A DNA stretch of 64,000 nucleotides, taken from Muricomes sp049840515. Its GTDB lineage: Bacteria > Bacillota > Clostridia > Lachnospirales > Lachnospiraceae. The stretch spans positions 186,001 through 250,000 of the forward strand of contig JASGKW010000009.1 of NCBI GenBank assembly GCA_049840515.1. The letters are read 5' to 3'. Every line of letters begins with the position of its first letter. Positions within the stretch are counted from its first letter, which is position 1. Made by a program: the position numbers and the translations under genes. The notes beneath the pieces are model-generated. The model worked only from the letters and a program-made list of their open reading frames with translations, was not told where the DNA came from and did no database searches. Below, piece by piece: positions 42,975-51,840 of the stretch.

Positions 42975-43892
42975 TTAATATTGATTTGTTAATCCTGTTG
43001 GAATCTGAATTTTCCCGTCTTTACTCTCTAAGTATATTTCACCGGTTTTTGTATCATATTTCATATCATACTTTGAAACATTATCTTTTCCAACATAATC
43101 TTCTTTTAAGTCATGAGCATCTTTATAGCCTTGTTTATGAGCTTGTTTATTAGCCTCCTTATTATTCTTGTATGGTTTATTGCTCGGTTTGGGATTTTCC
43201 TTGTCAGAATCCCCCTTACTAGTTCCACCAGAGTTCTGCCCTTTACTTAAGCTTATTGAAACATCCAACGCATTGTTCAGAGCGTTCCCTATTTGCGCTG
43301 CTCCTGCTCCTACTGCGGACGCAGCCGCCCCCACTCCTACTACTGCAACTGGAGTGGCCGCACCTCCCGTAAGAACTTCTCCTCCACCGGAAAGTACAAG
43401 GATAACTGCCCCTATTGCTATTGAACCAATACCTCCTCCTATTTTCCCAAGAGTATCAATATTCATTCCGTTATATTGGATGTCAATATTAATATCAATA
43501 TTACTTTCAATCCCTAACGAATAGGAATCCATTGAATGCTTTAAGCTATATTTTAAAACTTCTTTGAGCAACTGCCTTTCTATTTTTTTCTGTTCAGCAG
43601 TGCACACCTTCCTCTTCATTTCAGCCCTGAGTACGTTTCCACGCTGCTGCTGATAACGTTCCAGCTGTGTGCCTGACAGCCCCAGTCCACTGGATAACTG
43701 ACCGATTTGCTCATTGCTCATCTGTGCCGCCCTATTCTGAATTGGCATGTACGATATTCCGCTTGGATGGGTTATATGTCCATCTGTATACGGGTTGTAT
43801 CCAGAGGGACCGGATATGCCTCCGCCTGTGCTGCTTCCGCCTCCAGTTATGTCATTCCACAAGTTTGACGCTGTATTTTTTACCCAGTTCAC
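42975..43892 (-). pseudogene. Orphan Rhs C-terminal fragment with toxin tip 1
   Basis: 305 open codons from GTG 43892 with no start signal, beginning inside the conserved post-core region (NWVKNTASNLWNDITGGGSS) and continuing through the Gly/Ala-rich hydrophobic segment to the junction GQNSGGTSKGDS. The tip after it (about 75 residues: NKEANKQAHKQGYKDAHDLK ... SKYDMKYDTKTGEIYLES, ending IPTGL) resembles a small polymorphic toxin group, type 33 from memory and unverified. The 5' side is cut by an IS110 remnant at 43893. It can only be expressed after recombination with a full rhs gene. Its immunity candidate follows. Confidence 0.75.
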
Positions 43893-44048
43893 AATGTTGT
43901 GAAAAATAATGCCACCTTAAAGGCTTATTATGATGCCAAGATGGCAGAAGGCCGGACACACTATAATGCTTTAGGTCACTGTGCCGGCAAGCTTGTCAGA
44001 GTCATCTGGAAGATCCTTACTGACAAAGTTGAATTTAACCTCGAATAA
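43893..44048 (+). pseudogene. IS110-family transposase, C-terminal remnant
   Basis: 51 codons in the plus frame end in TAA and read NNATLKAYYDAKMAEGRTHY NALGHCAGKL VRVIWKILTDK, the conserved C-terminal tail of IS110-type transposases. The 5' part is gone, and the fragment abuts the truncated Rhs orphan at 43892, showing that an IS110 insertion or deletion made this boundary. Confidence 0.8.
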
Positions 44049-44189
44049 GAGGTCTGTATACCAATATCGATAGATTTTGAAAAAGCACCCTTGGGGAGCT
44101 CTATTAAAGTTACCCTTTTTTACCATTGGTATGAAAAAGAAATTTTTTGCTATTTTATACTTGACTTTTCATAGCTGGTCTCTATCCCA

Positions 44190-44470
44190 GTTTACCACAG
44201 GTAGATTTTTTGAAAAGAGGGATTCAGCCTATATCATCAGGACTTTTTCTTACTTTTTTATGACAATTTTAAATGGCTTCTTCCAAAAATGAAGATGGCT
44301 ATGAAAATTTAATCTGACAGAAAAAAAATACAACAGCATCATCCCCCAGACTTTCCCTTGTAACGCACGGTAAAGCCCCGTAGAAAAAAGAGCAGGAGAA
44401 AGCCAGGTGGTCCCCCCACCCGGCAATCCACTTCACCCAGCAATTCTGGGCGTTTGGAGGGTTTTGAACT
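44190..44470. repeat. Spacer repeat R1 (diverged) of the Rhs array
   Basis: Shares ordered blocks with R2-R4: CAGTTTACCACAGGTA, TTTTTTGAAAAGAGGG, CTTACTTTTTTATGACAATT, AATGGCTTCTTCCA, CTGACAGAAAA, CACGGTAAAGCCC, and the paired hairpins CCAGGTGG...CCACCCGG and CACCCAGC...TGGGCG. It is more decayed than R2 and R3. 44049-44190 has no gene either. Confidence 0.75.
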
Positions 44471-44487
44471 GTTTTCCCAAAATCAAG

Positions 44488-44815
44488 TTACTCTATTAAT
44501 ATCTCCATTTTTATTCCGCTGTTATTTTTTGTTGTAAGATACAAATATTCAACCTTGTTTTTCATGTCATTACAAATAAACAGATTAACTCCATTGTATC
44601 CTACAAAATTTACGAAATCTAAAAATACCCTTTTAGCAGTTGCAAACGAAAAATCATATAATATTATGTTTATTACTACTGTTTCCTTTTCATTCGCCTT
44701 TATGTCATACTTTTTTATGCTCTCCCCCTTCTAAGAAAGCTTGTATATCTTTACTCATTCCCAATTCTATATGAGAGCGAAATTCTTCAAATGCTTTTAA
44801 AAAATCATTTTTCAT
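44488..44815 (-). pseudogene. Small immunity-type gene, frameshifted
   Basis: TTTTGGAGGTAGAAT precedes the ATG at 44815. The first frame reads MKNDFLKAFEEFRSHIELGM SKDIQAFLEGGE and then meets a stop. The other frame continues from about 44725 as KKYDIKANEKETVVINIILY DFSFATAKRVFLDFVN to a TAA at 44488. The break is in GGGGGAGAGCATAAAAAAG. Combined length is about 109 residues. It lies 22 bases after the stop of a toxin-tip fragment on the same strand, so it is probably that toxin's antidote. I do not recognise the family. Confidence 0.6.
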
Positions 44816-44837
44816 ATTCTACCTCCAAAACGGCTTT

Positions 44838-45150
44838 TTATTTTTTTAGAATATAAGTTCCTCCATTTGCAGAAGATGGATACGAATAGACCGTAACTAT
44901 TTTATCCTCCCATTCATTTGTAATCACAGTATTTCCTCGTTTATCCTGATATCTCCAAGTTACTTTACCCGTAAGTTTATCAATCTCCTTTACCCTATTC
45001 TTATAATTATTATCAATTATACTATCGATTTTCTGGGAATCAAAGCCTCTTTCATTTGCTCTTTCAGCACCATGATTTGTATATTCTTGCCCTTTAGGAG
45101 TCTTATCACCAACTTTGACTTCAGCCTTAGAATCCCCCTTACTACTTCCA
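44838..45150 (-). pseudogene. Orphan Rhs toxin tip 2 (HGxxRxxERGF type)
   Basis: The minus frame opens directly at the junction GSSKGDSKAEVKVG and gives about 100 residues: NHGAERANERGFDSQKIDSI, then KEIDKLTGKVTWRYQDKRGN and a C-terminal IVTVYSYPSSANGGTYILKK, stop at 44838. The His-Gly...Glu-Arg-Gly-Phe helix followed by a beta-meander recalls small RNase toxins of the BECR/ParE-like kind; this is an inference. There is no start codon: upstream sequence switches at TTCCA to spacer DNA, so Rhs core and spacer were lost through short homology. A similar tip occurs at 48523. Confidence 0.7.
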
Positions 45151-45154
45151 AGAC

Positions 45155-45935
45155 ATTGCTAGGTGAATTATGAACATCCACCTTATCGTACCTACTGTTC
45201 ATTTCCCCGTTTTAGACTCATTTCTAATAGTATCAAGTTTTTTGAATAATCCAATTATGTACATGTTTTGCAAATGAAAATAACATCATTCACACGCAAG
45301 ATTAATAGCAAATTCAAGGATTTCTTTCAACTCTTCTTGTGATCTGCAATTCCACCTATACTCCGGCTCGTCCCAATTTTCGGATTTTATCAATTGTACA
45401 ACAAATCTACCGTCCGGTTCATATTCTGGATACCAACCCATGTCTAGCAAATATCCCTTTCCATACTTTACCTGTAACAAATCTTCTGTTAATGAATCTA
45501 ATTGCTCTGAAAAAGTTTTTGAAAAATCTACATGAAATTCATCATATAATATCTCTCCTGATTTAAAATCTATATTCTCCATATAGCACCTCTACTTTAA
45601 TAATTTAAGATATTCTGACTCTGAAATTGGATGACCATGTATTGTATTCGCACTATTTTCAATTCGAACATATCTGGTCTCTTTTCTTCCTGTCGCACCA
45701 ATAATTTCATCATACGCTTTAACCTTCCAGTTCTTACGGTTTGTAACAGATGTTCCTGTTTCCCATGCATTTCTTTCGAATGCTTCAATATCAGAAACAT
45801 CCTTAGAATATTTTGCTGGTCCCTCTTTTGTAGATTTAACAATATCTTTCCACGGCTTATTTTTATCTGGGAAATGCTTATGACCATGATCTGTCCAATC
45901 TACATCTGTCTTAGAATCCCCCTTACTACTTGCCA
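45155..45935. repeat. Duplicated toxin-immunity cassette, copy A
   Basis: About 780 bases nearly identical to 53580-54365 (direct orientation, 8.4 kb apart), covering spacer end, 98-aa immunity gene and toxin tip. Only scattered substitutions separate them (one residue in the immunity protein, three in the toxin tip). Confidence 0.9.
45286..45582 (-). CDS. Immunity candidate for the GHP toxin tip, copy A
   Basis: A 98-residue acidic protein (MENIDFKSGEILYDEFHVDF, then YLLDMGWYPEYEPDGRFVVQ and RWNCRSQEELKEILEFAINL) with GTAGAGGTGCTAT before the ATG. It begins 10 bases after the stop of the toxin tip at 45592, the normal toxin-antidote arrangement. An identical gene except for one residue (Glu to Ala) lies at 53710. 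No named family is recognised; function is inferred from the paired duplication with its toxin. Confidence 0.75.
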   Translation of the reverse strand: MENIDFKSGEILYDEFHVDFSKTFSEQLDSLTEDLLQVKYGKGYLLDMGWYPEYEPDGRFVVQLIKSENWDEPEYRWNCRSQEELKEILEFAINLACE

Positions 45936-46161
45936 GACTTACAATCATATCATCTCCCAGCACCAATTTCTCTTCCAGGACCTGATGATAGTAGATGGTC
46001 CTTTCCTCGGGGGTTCCCCTGTTTATTGTTTTGGTCAGGCAATGCTCACAATGCCTCTCTTTAAAACAGAACAGTTGTGTCGCATCTACTATTACCAGCC
46101 ATTCTTCTCCAAGAAATTTCCCATATTCAAAACTTCTTTTCCGAATGATACCATATATCAT
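45592..46161 (-). CDS. Transposase-toxin chimera carrying Rhs toxin tip 3 (GHP type), copy A
   Basis: 189 codons from ATG 46161. Residues 1-76 (MIYGIIRKRSFEYGKFLGEE, ATQLFCFKERHCEHCLTKTI) are the middle of a DDE transposase. At SLAS-SKGDS the frame passes without interruption into an Rhs toxin tip (VDWTDHGHKHFPDKNKPWKD ... VKAYDEIIGATGRKETRYVR, NTIHGHPISESEYLKLLK). The join falls in a shared AGT. Tip histidines (HGHKHFP, IHGHP) could be catalytic. In-frame fusion with an ATG could allow cytosolic expression without secretion. More likely it is a recombination scar protected by the adjacent antidote. Confidence 0.65.
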   Translation of the reverse strand: MIYGIIRKRSFEYGKFLGEEWLVIVDATQLFCFKERHCEHCLTKTINRGTPEERTIYYHQVLEEKLVLGDDMIVSLASSKGDSKTDVDWTDHGHKHFPDKNKPWKDIVKSTKEGPAKYSKDVSDIEAFERNAWETGTSVTNRKNWKVKAYDEIIGATGRKETRYVRIENSANTIHGHPISESEYLKLLK

Positions 46162-46500
46162 TTTTTTCGGATTTTTTCCAGTTCCTTATGATTAAGCCTG
46201 CTTAAGCATTCATTAATTGTTACATAATGCGGCAGATAATCCTTTTCTTCCAGCCCAAGTACACGGTAGATATTTTGGATGCAAGTATCTTCATTGAAAG
46301 TCTCGTTCATTTCCTGCATAGATTCTATGAAACAGATATTTTTCAATATCATCACAAAAATGATTAATTCTATTTCATACGTTACATAGCTCTGATTTCT
46401 TTCATCCATTACTTTTTTTATATCTCCTATCAGATTGGGAAAGTAATGTGCCTGTATCCTTAGAAATTCTTTTATTGCGTTTCTTATTTTATTTTTGATT
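45936..46500 (-). pseudogene. DDE transposase fragment (IS4-like), N-terminal part
   Basis: On the minus strand the frame is open before 46409 (KNKIRNAIKEFLRIQAHYFP) and continues DERNQSYVTYEIELIIFVMI and DYLPHYVTINECLSRLNHKE to 46158. A slip in an A-run there (seven A, eight needed) separates it from MIYGIIRKRSFEYGKF in the next frame, which ends at the toxin fusion (45935). The catalytic C-terminal half is gone. The exact family is uncertain. Confidence 0.65.
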
Positions 46501-46619
46501 GCTCTTTTTCGGCTCTTGTCATCGGAAAACTCCTTTGCGAAAAAGTTTTTCTTTTATTTTACTATTTCACAGAGCATATGCCTATATTTATTGTGAAAAA
46601 TATTTACCTTTAGCAGAGC

Positions 46620-47265
46620 TGGTTACACACTTTGTTGTTACAGGTACGACACCGATAAGGTTGAGTATAAGCAAACAATACCTTCTGATTACAAGCTTGT
46701 TCTAAAATATATGGAGGAGGTACGCAAAAGATTTGAGGGGGAGGTTACATTTGTCTGTGGTTACGAAGTTGAATGTCTTGGATATTCACTTTATCATCAG
46801 TTAAAGGAGCATGCAATTGACTGTAAAATTCTTGCCCCAACGACAATGGCTATTACTAACACACATCATGTAAAAACGGATAAGCGAGATGCAGCTAATA
46901 TAGCTAGATGTTTAGCATTTCACACTTATAGTGAGGTATATGTTCCTGATAACGAAGACAATGCGATTAAAGAGTATATCCGTATGCGTGATGATCAGAA
47001 GCTTATGCTTAAAAAAATCAAACAACAGATACTTGCATTTGTTTTAAGACAGGGTAAGAGATTTGAAGGAGGAAAGACATACTGGACAATTGCTCACATG
47101 AAATGGTTAAAGAGCCTTGATTTAACCGGATTGGATAAAGAAACTCTTTCAGAATATCTTATCACTTATGATTATCTGACAGATAAGATAGAACGATTTG
47201 ATAAAAGAATTGAGGAATTAGCATCTGGCGAGAAGTATGAAAAGAAAGTAAAAAATATGAGTTAC
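46620..47265 (+). pseudogene. IS110-family transposase, truncated at both ends
   Basis: The plus frame reads LCCYRYDTDKVEYKQTIPSD, YMEEVRKRFEGEVTFVCGYE, LAPTTMAITNTHHVKTDKRD AANIARCL, the RuvC-like DEDD N-terminal domain of IS110 enzymes, but the first residues (GIDL...) are missing. It stops being transposase at KKVKNM near 47262, where it fuses to the last 18 codons of another small gene (YSCGLADGIRMMKYIEKL). The C-terminal catalytic serine domain is absent. A deletion between two elements explains the fusion. Confidence 0.8.
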
Positions 47266-47945
47266 TCCTGCGGTCTCGCTGATGGAATCCGCATGATGAA
47301 GTACATTGAAAAACTGTAAATCAGAAAAAACAGTCGCTGAATCCCGTCACGGAAGCAGTGACTGTCTTTCTCCAGTTCATCAGATAGGGCATTCGGCATA
47401 ATTCTGTCCCCCCTATCCCCTCTCCAGCCCAGTTTACCACAGGTAAATTTCTTTGAAAAGAGGGGTTCAACCTGTATCATCAGAATTTTTCCTTACTTTT
47501 TTGTTACAATTTTAAATGGCTTCTTCCATGAATGAAGGTGGCTGTGGGGATTTATCTGACAGAAAAGAAAATACAACGTTATCCGTCCCCCCAGCCTTAC
47601 CCCTGTAATTCACGGTAAAGCCCAGTGTCCCCCTTAGAAAGGAAAGAGGAAGTGGATACCATCGGCCCCCCTATTCAGGCTTTTCAAGCCGATTTGAGAA
47701 CAGATAAATATCCTGAAATCCAGCGTAAATCCTTGGTTGATATTATAGCAGGATAAAGCCGGGTGGTCAAAAGCCCCACCCGACGGCCACTTCGCCCAGC
47801 AGCGCTGGGCGTTTGAGACCTTTTTACGCTAGATGGTCGGATTCCCAACTTGACACAGTAAAGGTGGTCGGAATATGGCAAAGTTGGCATATTCCAAGAC
47901 TTTGCCAAGTGCACCATGAGCATCTACCTATCATACCTACGTTCA
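47266..47945. repeat. Spacer repeat R2 of the Rhs array
   Basis: About 600 bases nearly identical to R3 (50702-51365). It starts with the 3' end of the small gene at 50482 and contains a CGTCACGGAAGCAGTGACTG block, a CCCAGTTTACCACAGG block, the hairpins GCCGGGTGG...CCCCACCCG and CGCCCAGC-AGC-GCTGGGCG, then GGTGGTCGGA tandem-like blocks. No convincing gene is present; ORFs here have the same sequence in R3 only because the DNA is repeated. Confidence 0.85.
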
Positions 47946-47957
47946 TTTCTTCTGTTT

Positions 47958-48434
47958 TCAAATTTCCTCTTCAGACCAAAACATTTCTTGCTTAATTCCT
48001 ACAAGGAAGTCATTTAATCCTTTCTCATCTGAGACAAATCTTACACCTTCATCATACCCATAGACTTCACCTTTTGTTTGGCTACCCGTGTTTATCCATA
48101 ATTCCACTTCAATAACATTATCTTCTGGAATAGTCTCTAGTTCTAATCCAAAAAAACCTTCACTGCTATAAAATTCATAAGTATAGTTATTTGGGGTATT
48201 CAATTTTTCTAGCACTTCTTCGATTCCATTAATTAAATTTTTAATTTCATAAACTGTCATTGTGGCATTTGCATCTTCATCAATCACACTGCATTTTCCG
48301 GGTAAAGTTAAACAGAGGATAAAGGGAATCCAATTTTCATAGTCATCTCGTTGTGGATTATAATCAAACATCTCGTCTCTTTTAAAACTTATTTCTATAC
48401 TTAAATTGTTCTCTAAATTTTTAATATATGCCAA
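47958..48434 (-). CDS. Immunity candidate for toxin tip 4 (WapI-like size)
   Basis: A 158-residue acidic protein (NLSIEISFKRDEMFDYNPQR, YEFYSSEGFFGLELETIPED, ELWINTGSQTKGEVYGYDEG). The start codon is TTG at 48434 behind AAAGGAGACATTA. It follows the toxin tip at 48523 on the same strand, so it is the likely antidote. The strand-rich pattern with SSEGFFGLEL recalls WapI-type immunity proteins of Bacillus Rhs/WapA loci, but this is only a visual resemblance. Confidence 0.65.
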   Translation of the reverse strand: MAYIKNLENNLSIEISFKRDEMFDYNPQRDDYENWIPFILCLTLPGKCSVIDEDANATMTVYEIKNLINGIEEVLEKLNTPNNYTYEFYSSEGFFGLELETIPEDNVIEVELWINTGSQTKGEVYGYDEGVRFVSDEKGLNDFLVGIKQEMFWSEEEI

Positions 48435-48522
48435 TAATGTCTCCTTTCTGATTAAGAAGTACCAAGTTAGCCAAGTAGACGTGTCCTATAAAGAATTATC
48501 TACTTGACTATCTAATCGTTTA

Positions 48523-48837
48523 TTAATATGGTAATGTACTATAACCACCGTTATTATTTAACATTCTAACAACATCTTTCCACGTTTTTAAAGATTTAGT
48601 ATTTCCGCCAACTGCCGTTACTATTTCACCATCAGCATTTTTAATTATGACATCATAATAATTCCCATTTTTCTTTGCATAAACCGTTTTTCCGCCTTCT
48701 TGATAGACTTTCTGAGAATAGTTATTCACGATATCATCTATTTTCTCGTCAGTAAACCCTCTTTCTTTTAAACGCTGATCCCCGTGCTTTGTATTTCCTG
48801 TCTTTGAATCCCCCTTGGCATTGAGGCTGTCACGTCA
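48523..48837 (-). pseudogene. Orphan Rhs toxin tip 4 (HGxxRxxERGF type)
   Basis: The frame opens at a variant junction (SLNAKGDSKTGN) and reads TKHGDQRLKERGFTDEKIDD IVNN, then KTVYAKKNGNYYDVIIKNAD GEIVTAV and stops at 48523. It has the same helix-then-strands plan as tip 2 but differs in most residues, so both belong to one toxin superfamily with different immunity proteins. No start codon or Rhs core: a TGA lies just upstream. IS110 DNA occupies the 5' side from about 48840. Confidence 0.65.
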
Positions 48838-48941
48838 TAACTTTTGCACCTTTTTCTCTGTTCTTTTGGAAAAGATGGTCAACCATGGTCTGTGTTTCTA
48901 CTGAATCTATCTTAGCACAAAGTGTTTGGGAACAATAACTA

Positions 48942-50144
48942 TTATTGCTCCGGTTCCCGGTATTCTGTACGGTTTTTTAGCATCCCGTACACGATATTCA
49001 CCAAACATCTGGCAATACAAATCAAGGCTTGTTGCTTATTCTTTCCGTCCTCTACCTTTTTCAGATAATACTCACGAAATACCTTATTTCTGGGCATTCC
49101 GTTTGTCGATATCTGGATTGCCATAAAGTAAAAAATGGCCTGCAATCTCCTATTTCCCTGCTTTGGGCACATATCCTTGCCTTTTCCTGCCGACGAAAAG
49201 TTGACCGGGGCTATTCCTGCAAACTTTGCCAGCTTGCTGGCATTGAGAAAACGGTTAATATCCCCGATTTCTGACAGCATATTGGCAGCCATTATCACAT
49301 CAATTCCCGGCATGGTCATTAGAGTGCAATGGAATTGTGGCAGCATCATTTCAATCGCTTTTTCCACTTCCTTCAACTGCACACGGTAATGTTCCAGGTC
49401 TCTGGCCAGACTTCTGGTAATCGCATCCCTGGTTTCCTGATGCTCTCTTTGAGTTTCTCCGTCTGATTGAATTAAATTCAGTATCTTTTCTGCCCGTTTT
49501 ACCGAACAGTTATTATGACTTACCGGCCTTAATTCCTCCGCCACTTCCTCTGCCATTTTTCCACGCAGATGCTCTGGTGATGGATATTTCATGAAAAAAT
49601 ACAGAGCCGTTACCCGGCTGATGTCACCAAAAAATTGCTTGTAGCTTGGGTATGCTGCACATAATTGCTCGTGAAACTGATTTTTAAGTCTACTCTGATG
49701 GGTACAGATATTATCTCTTCGGTTCACCAACTGGCTTAGAGTCCAGTATTTATCATCCGGTATCGCATCTGGAAGTCTGTCCAGCATGTTGATTAATACC
49801 AAAGCAACCGCCTCAGCATCGTAACTATCACTTTTCTGGTACATTGGTACGCTTTTTCTTTGAGCATAGGACAGGGCTGTATTCACATCCTTTACCATAT
49901 TTCCCTTTTCAATCAGCCAAACTGCCAACGTCCGTCCATAGCCGTAGGCATTTTCCAGACCATAGACAGCGGTCTTTTCCTCCGTCACAAAACGGCTGAC
50001 TTTTCTTGTCAGCTTAGAAAATTCCGATGGCTTGTTATCAAAGGTTATCTCTCCCAATTTCTGATTCCAACAATCCAGCATGACTGCCGTATGGGTTTCC
50101 TTATGCAGATCAACGCCCACATAAATGATATTTTCTTTTCTCAG
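48942..50144 (-). CDS. IS110-family transposase (DEDD recombinase)
   Basis: About 400 residues: IIYVGVDLHKETHTAVML (first Asp), VYGLENAYGYGRTLA (Glu), SDSYDAEAVALVL (Asp pair), and a C-terminal domain with LMTMPGIDVIMAANMLSEIG, KFAGIAPVNFSSAGKGKD (catalytic serine) and ARCLVNIVYGMLK. The natural N-terminus MRKENIIY starts at a CTG (50144) behind GGAAGGG; the first standard start is GTG 50120. IS110 recombinases are guided by a bridge RNA from the element's noncoding end. The gene is otherwise intact and may be active. It lies inside the toxin array. Confidence 0.88.
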   Translation of the reverse strand: MRKENIIYVGVDLHKETHTAVMLDCWNQKLGEITFDNKPSEFSKLTRKVSRFVTEEKTAVYGLENAYGYGRTLAVWLIEKGNMVKDVNTALSYAQRKSVPMYQKSDSYDAEAVALVLINMLDRLPDAIPDDKYWTLSQLVNRRDNICTHQSRLKNQFHEQLCAAYPSYKQFFGDISRVTALYFFMKYPSPEHLRGKMAEEVAEELRPVSHNNCSVKRAEKILNLIQSDGETQREHQETRDAITRSLARDLEHYRVQLKEVEKAIEMMLPQFHCTLMTMPGIDVIMAANMLSEIGDINRFLNASKLAKFAGIAPVNFSSAGKGKDMCPKQGNRRLQAIFYFMAIQISTNGMPRNKVFREYYLKKVEDGKNKQQALICIARCLVNIVYGMLKNRTEYREPEQ

Positions 50145-50481
50145 ATGTCACCCTTCCTTTTCTTCCTGTCTCCATCCTGAAATGATAAAACTGCGGCAAC
50201 CTCAGCTGATAAGCGTTATGCACCAATTTACGCACAAAGGCTACGATGATCGCAAGGGGGATTAAGCCTATCCACTTTCACAACCCAGGATTTTACAGGG
50301 TAATCCTTTTTCAAGGTTGGTGTATGTTACCTCTGGTTCCTGGTGATTGCAAGTTGTTTCAGATGGACTTTTTCGATTTGTCAGGTATGATACAAAAGCA
50401 GGGGTTCCGTTTGTTACATAGTGGTATCGACTTTCAAGGCCTGTTACGGTATCGTTTGGAGTAAAGGAGGTGACATAAAAC
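50145..50481. other. Noncoding end of the IS110 element plus upstream region of the next gene
   Basis: 337 bases without a gene. The part next to the transposase start (about 50145-50300) is where IS110-type elements encode their bridge RNA; I see local complementarity but cannot fold it reliably. The remainder precedes the small plus-strand gene, whose binding site AAAGGAGGTGACATAAAAC ends it. Confidence 0.4.
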
Positions 50482-50755
50482 ATGAACGAGCAGGAACTCA
50501 TAGATCTGGTGATTGTGGAACGGATTGATATGCTGCTGCACCAGAAAAAGCAATCGAAGAGAAAACTGCGACTCGGAATCATCATTTATCGAAAAAGCAG
50601 AATCTATTTTCAGAAGCTTCCGAGAGAAAAATGGGAGATTTTAAACAGATACATAGAACTTCAAGGGCTTCAAATGGCCGAAAATGAATCTTACCTTTAC
50701 TCCTTGCGGTCTCGCTGATGGAATCCGCATGATGAAGTACATTGAAAAACTGTAA
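50482..50755 (+). pseudogene. Small conserved clostridial protein, frameshifted
   Basis: AAAGGAGGTG precedes the ATG. The frame reads MNEQELIDLVIVERIDMLLH QKKQSKRK, EKWEILNRYIELQGLQMAEN ESYLYS and then breaks at CTCCTTGCGG (one extra T). The intact reading CGLADGIRMMKYIEKL to TAA at 50755 is preserved as a fragment in R2. About 90 residues, mostly helical, apparently cytoplasmic. The function is not known to me. Its 3' end forms the start of spacer repeat R3. Confidence 0.6.
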
Positions 50756-51365
50756 ATCAGAAAAAACAGTCGATGAATCCCGTCACGGAAGCAGTGACTG
50801 TCTTTCTCCAGTTCATCAGATAGGGCATTCGGCATAATTCTGTCCCCCCTATCCCCCCTCCAGCCCAGTTTACCACAGGTAAATTTCTTTGAAAAGAGGG
50901 GTTCAACCTGTATCATCAGGATTTTTCCTTACTTTTTTGTTACAATTTTAAATGGCTTCTTCCATGAATGAAGGTGGCTGTGGGGATTTATCTGACAGAA
51001 AAGAAAATACAACGTTATCCGTCCCCCCAGCCTTACCCCTGTAACTCACGGTAAAGCCCAGTGTCCCCCTTAGAAAGGAAAGAGGAAGTGGATACCATCG
51101 GCCCCCTATTTAGGCTTTTCAAGCCGATTTGAGAACAGATAAATATCCTGAAATCCAGCGTAAATCCTTGGTTGATATTATAGCAGGATAAAGCCGGGTG
51201 GTTAAAAGCCCCACCCGGCAGTCTACTTCGCCCAGCAGTGCTGGGCGTTTAGGAATACTTTAATAGGTGGTCGGATTCACAGTTTGGCACGGTCGAGGTG
51301 GTCGGAATGTCGTGAATTTGGCAAATATTAAGGCTTTACTAGCAGCATATGAACCGCCACCTATT
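50702..51365. repeat. Spacer repeat R3 of the Rhs array
   Basis: Near-identical to R2 over about 600 bases, including the CGTCACGGAAGCAGTGACTG block, both GC-rich hairpins (GCCGGGTGG...CCACCCGGC and CGCCCAGCAGTGCTGGGCG) and the GGTGGTCGGA blocks. It separates toxin tip 5 from the IS110-interrupted cassette. Confidence 0.85.
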
Positions 51366-51411
51366 CTATCAATCGCTATGCTGTTTGAATAACTTTGTAT
51401 TAGGTTAAAGC

Positions 51412-51756
51412 CTAATTATTCCCCACCTCAACCCAAAATGTTTTCACAAATTCTGGATACTCTTTTAGTACTTCAATTGCTGATTCCTTAAGTTCATTAA
51501 TGATTTTTTCTATCTTCTCTGGAATTAACGAAACAATGTCTTCAAGTTCACATCCTCTCTCCAATAAATTTATAATTTTATCATTACATTTTCGTGATTT
51601 AAGTATATTAATCATGTGAGGAGAAAACAAAAATTTTTCTGCCTCATCAATTTGTAAACAATCTCTTTTTAATGCTTCTAAAATTCCTACCATACTAAGA
51701 AGTATCATTTTTTCTTCAATTTCGCTTATTGGGGTATTTAAATGTTCAATCCTCAT
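51412..51756 (-). CDS. DUF3969-like protein, candidate immunity to toxin tip 5
   Basis: A 114-residue helical protein (ILLSMVGILEALKRDCLQID EAEKFLFSPHMINILK, then CELEDIVSLIPEKIEKIINE) matching my memory of DUF3969, whose members occur beside polymorphic toxins. TTTTAAGGAGGATAAT precedes the ATG. It starts 85 bases after the stop of orphan Rhs fragment 5. The antidote role is inferred from position. Confidence 0.7.
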   Translation of the reverse strand: MRIEHLNTPISEIEEKMILLSMVGILEALKRDCLQIDEAEKFLFSPHMINILKSRKCNDKIINLLERGCELEDIVSLIPEKIEKIINELKESAIEVLKEYPEFVKTFWVEVGNN

Positions 51757-51840
51757 ATTATCCTCCTTAAAATAGGGTTAGAATATAACTTTCGATTCTT
51801 TTATGGAAAAAAGAATCGAAAGTTATACCTTGATCAGCCC

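Noticed and set aside
47262..47480. Minus-strand ORF also present at 50641-50916
   Set aside because: Both arise only because the spacer repeat DNA is duplicated. No ribosome site, and the residues show no protein-like conservation beyond DNA identity.
47684..47923. Minus-strand ORF similar to one at 53395-53601
   Set aside because: The similarity follows nucleotide similarity of repeats R2 and R4 through hairpins, with no start signal. Treated as spacer.
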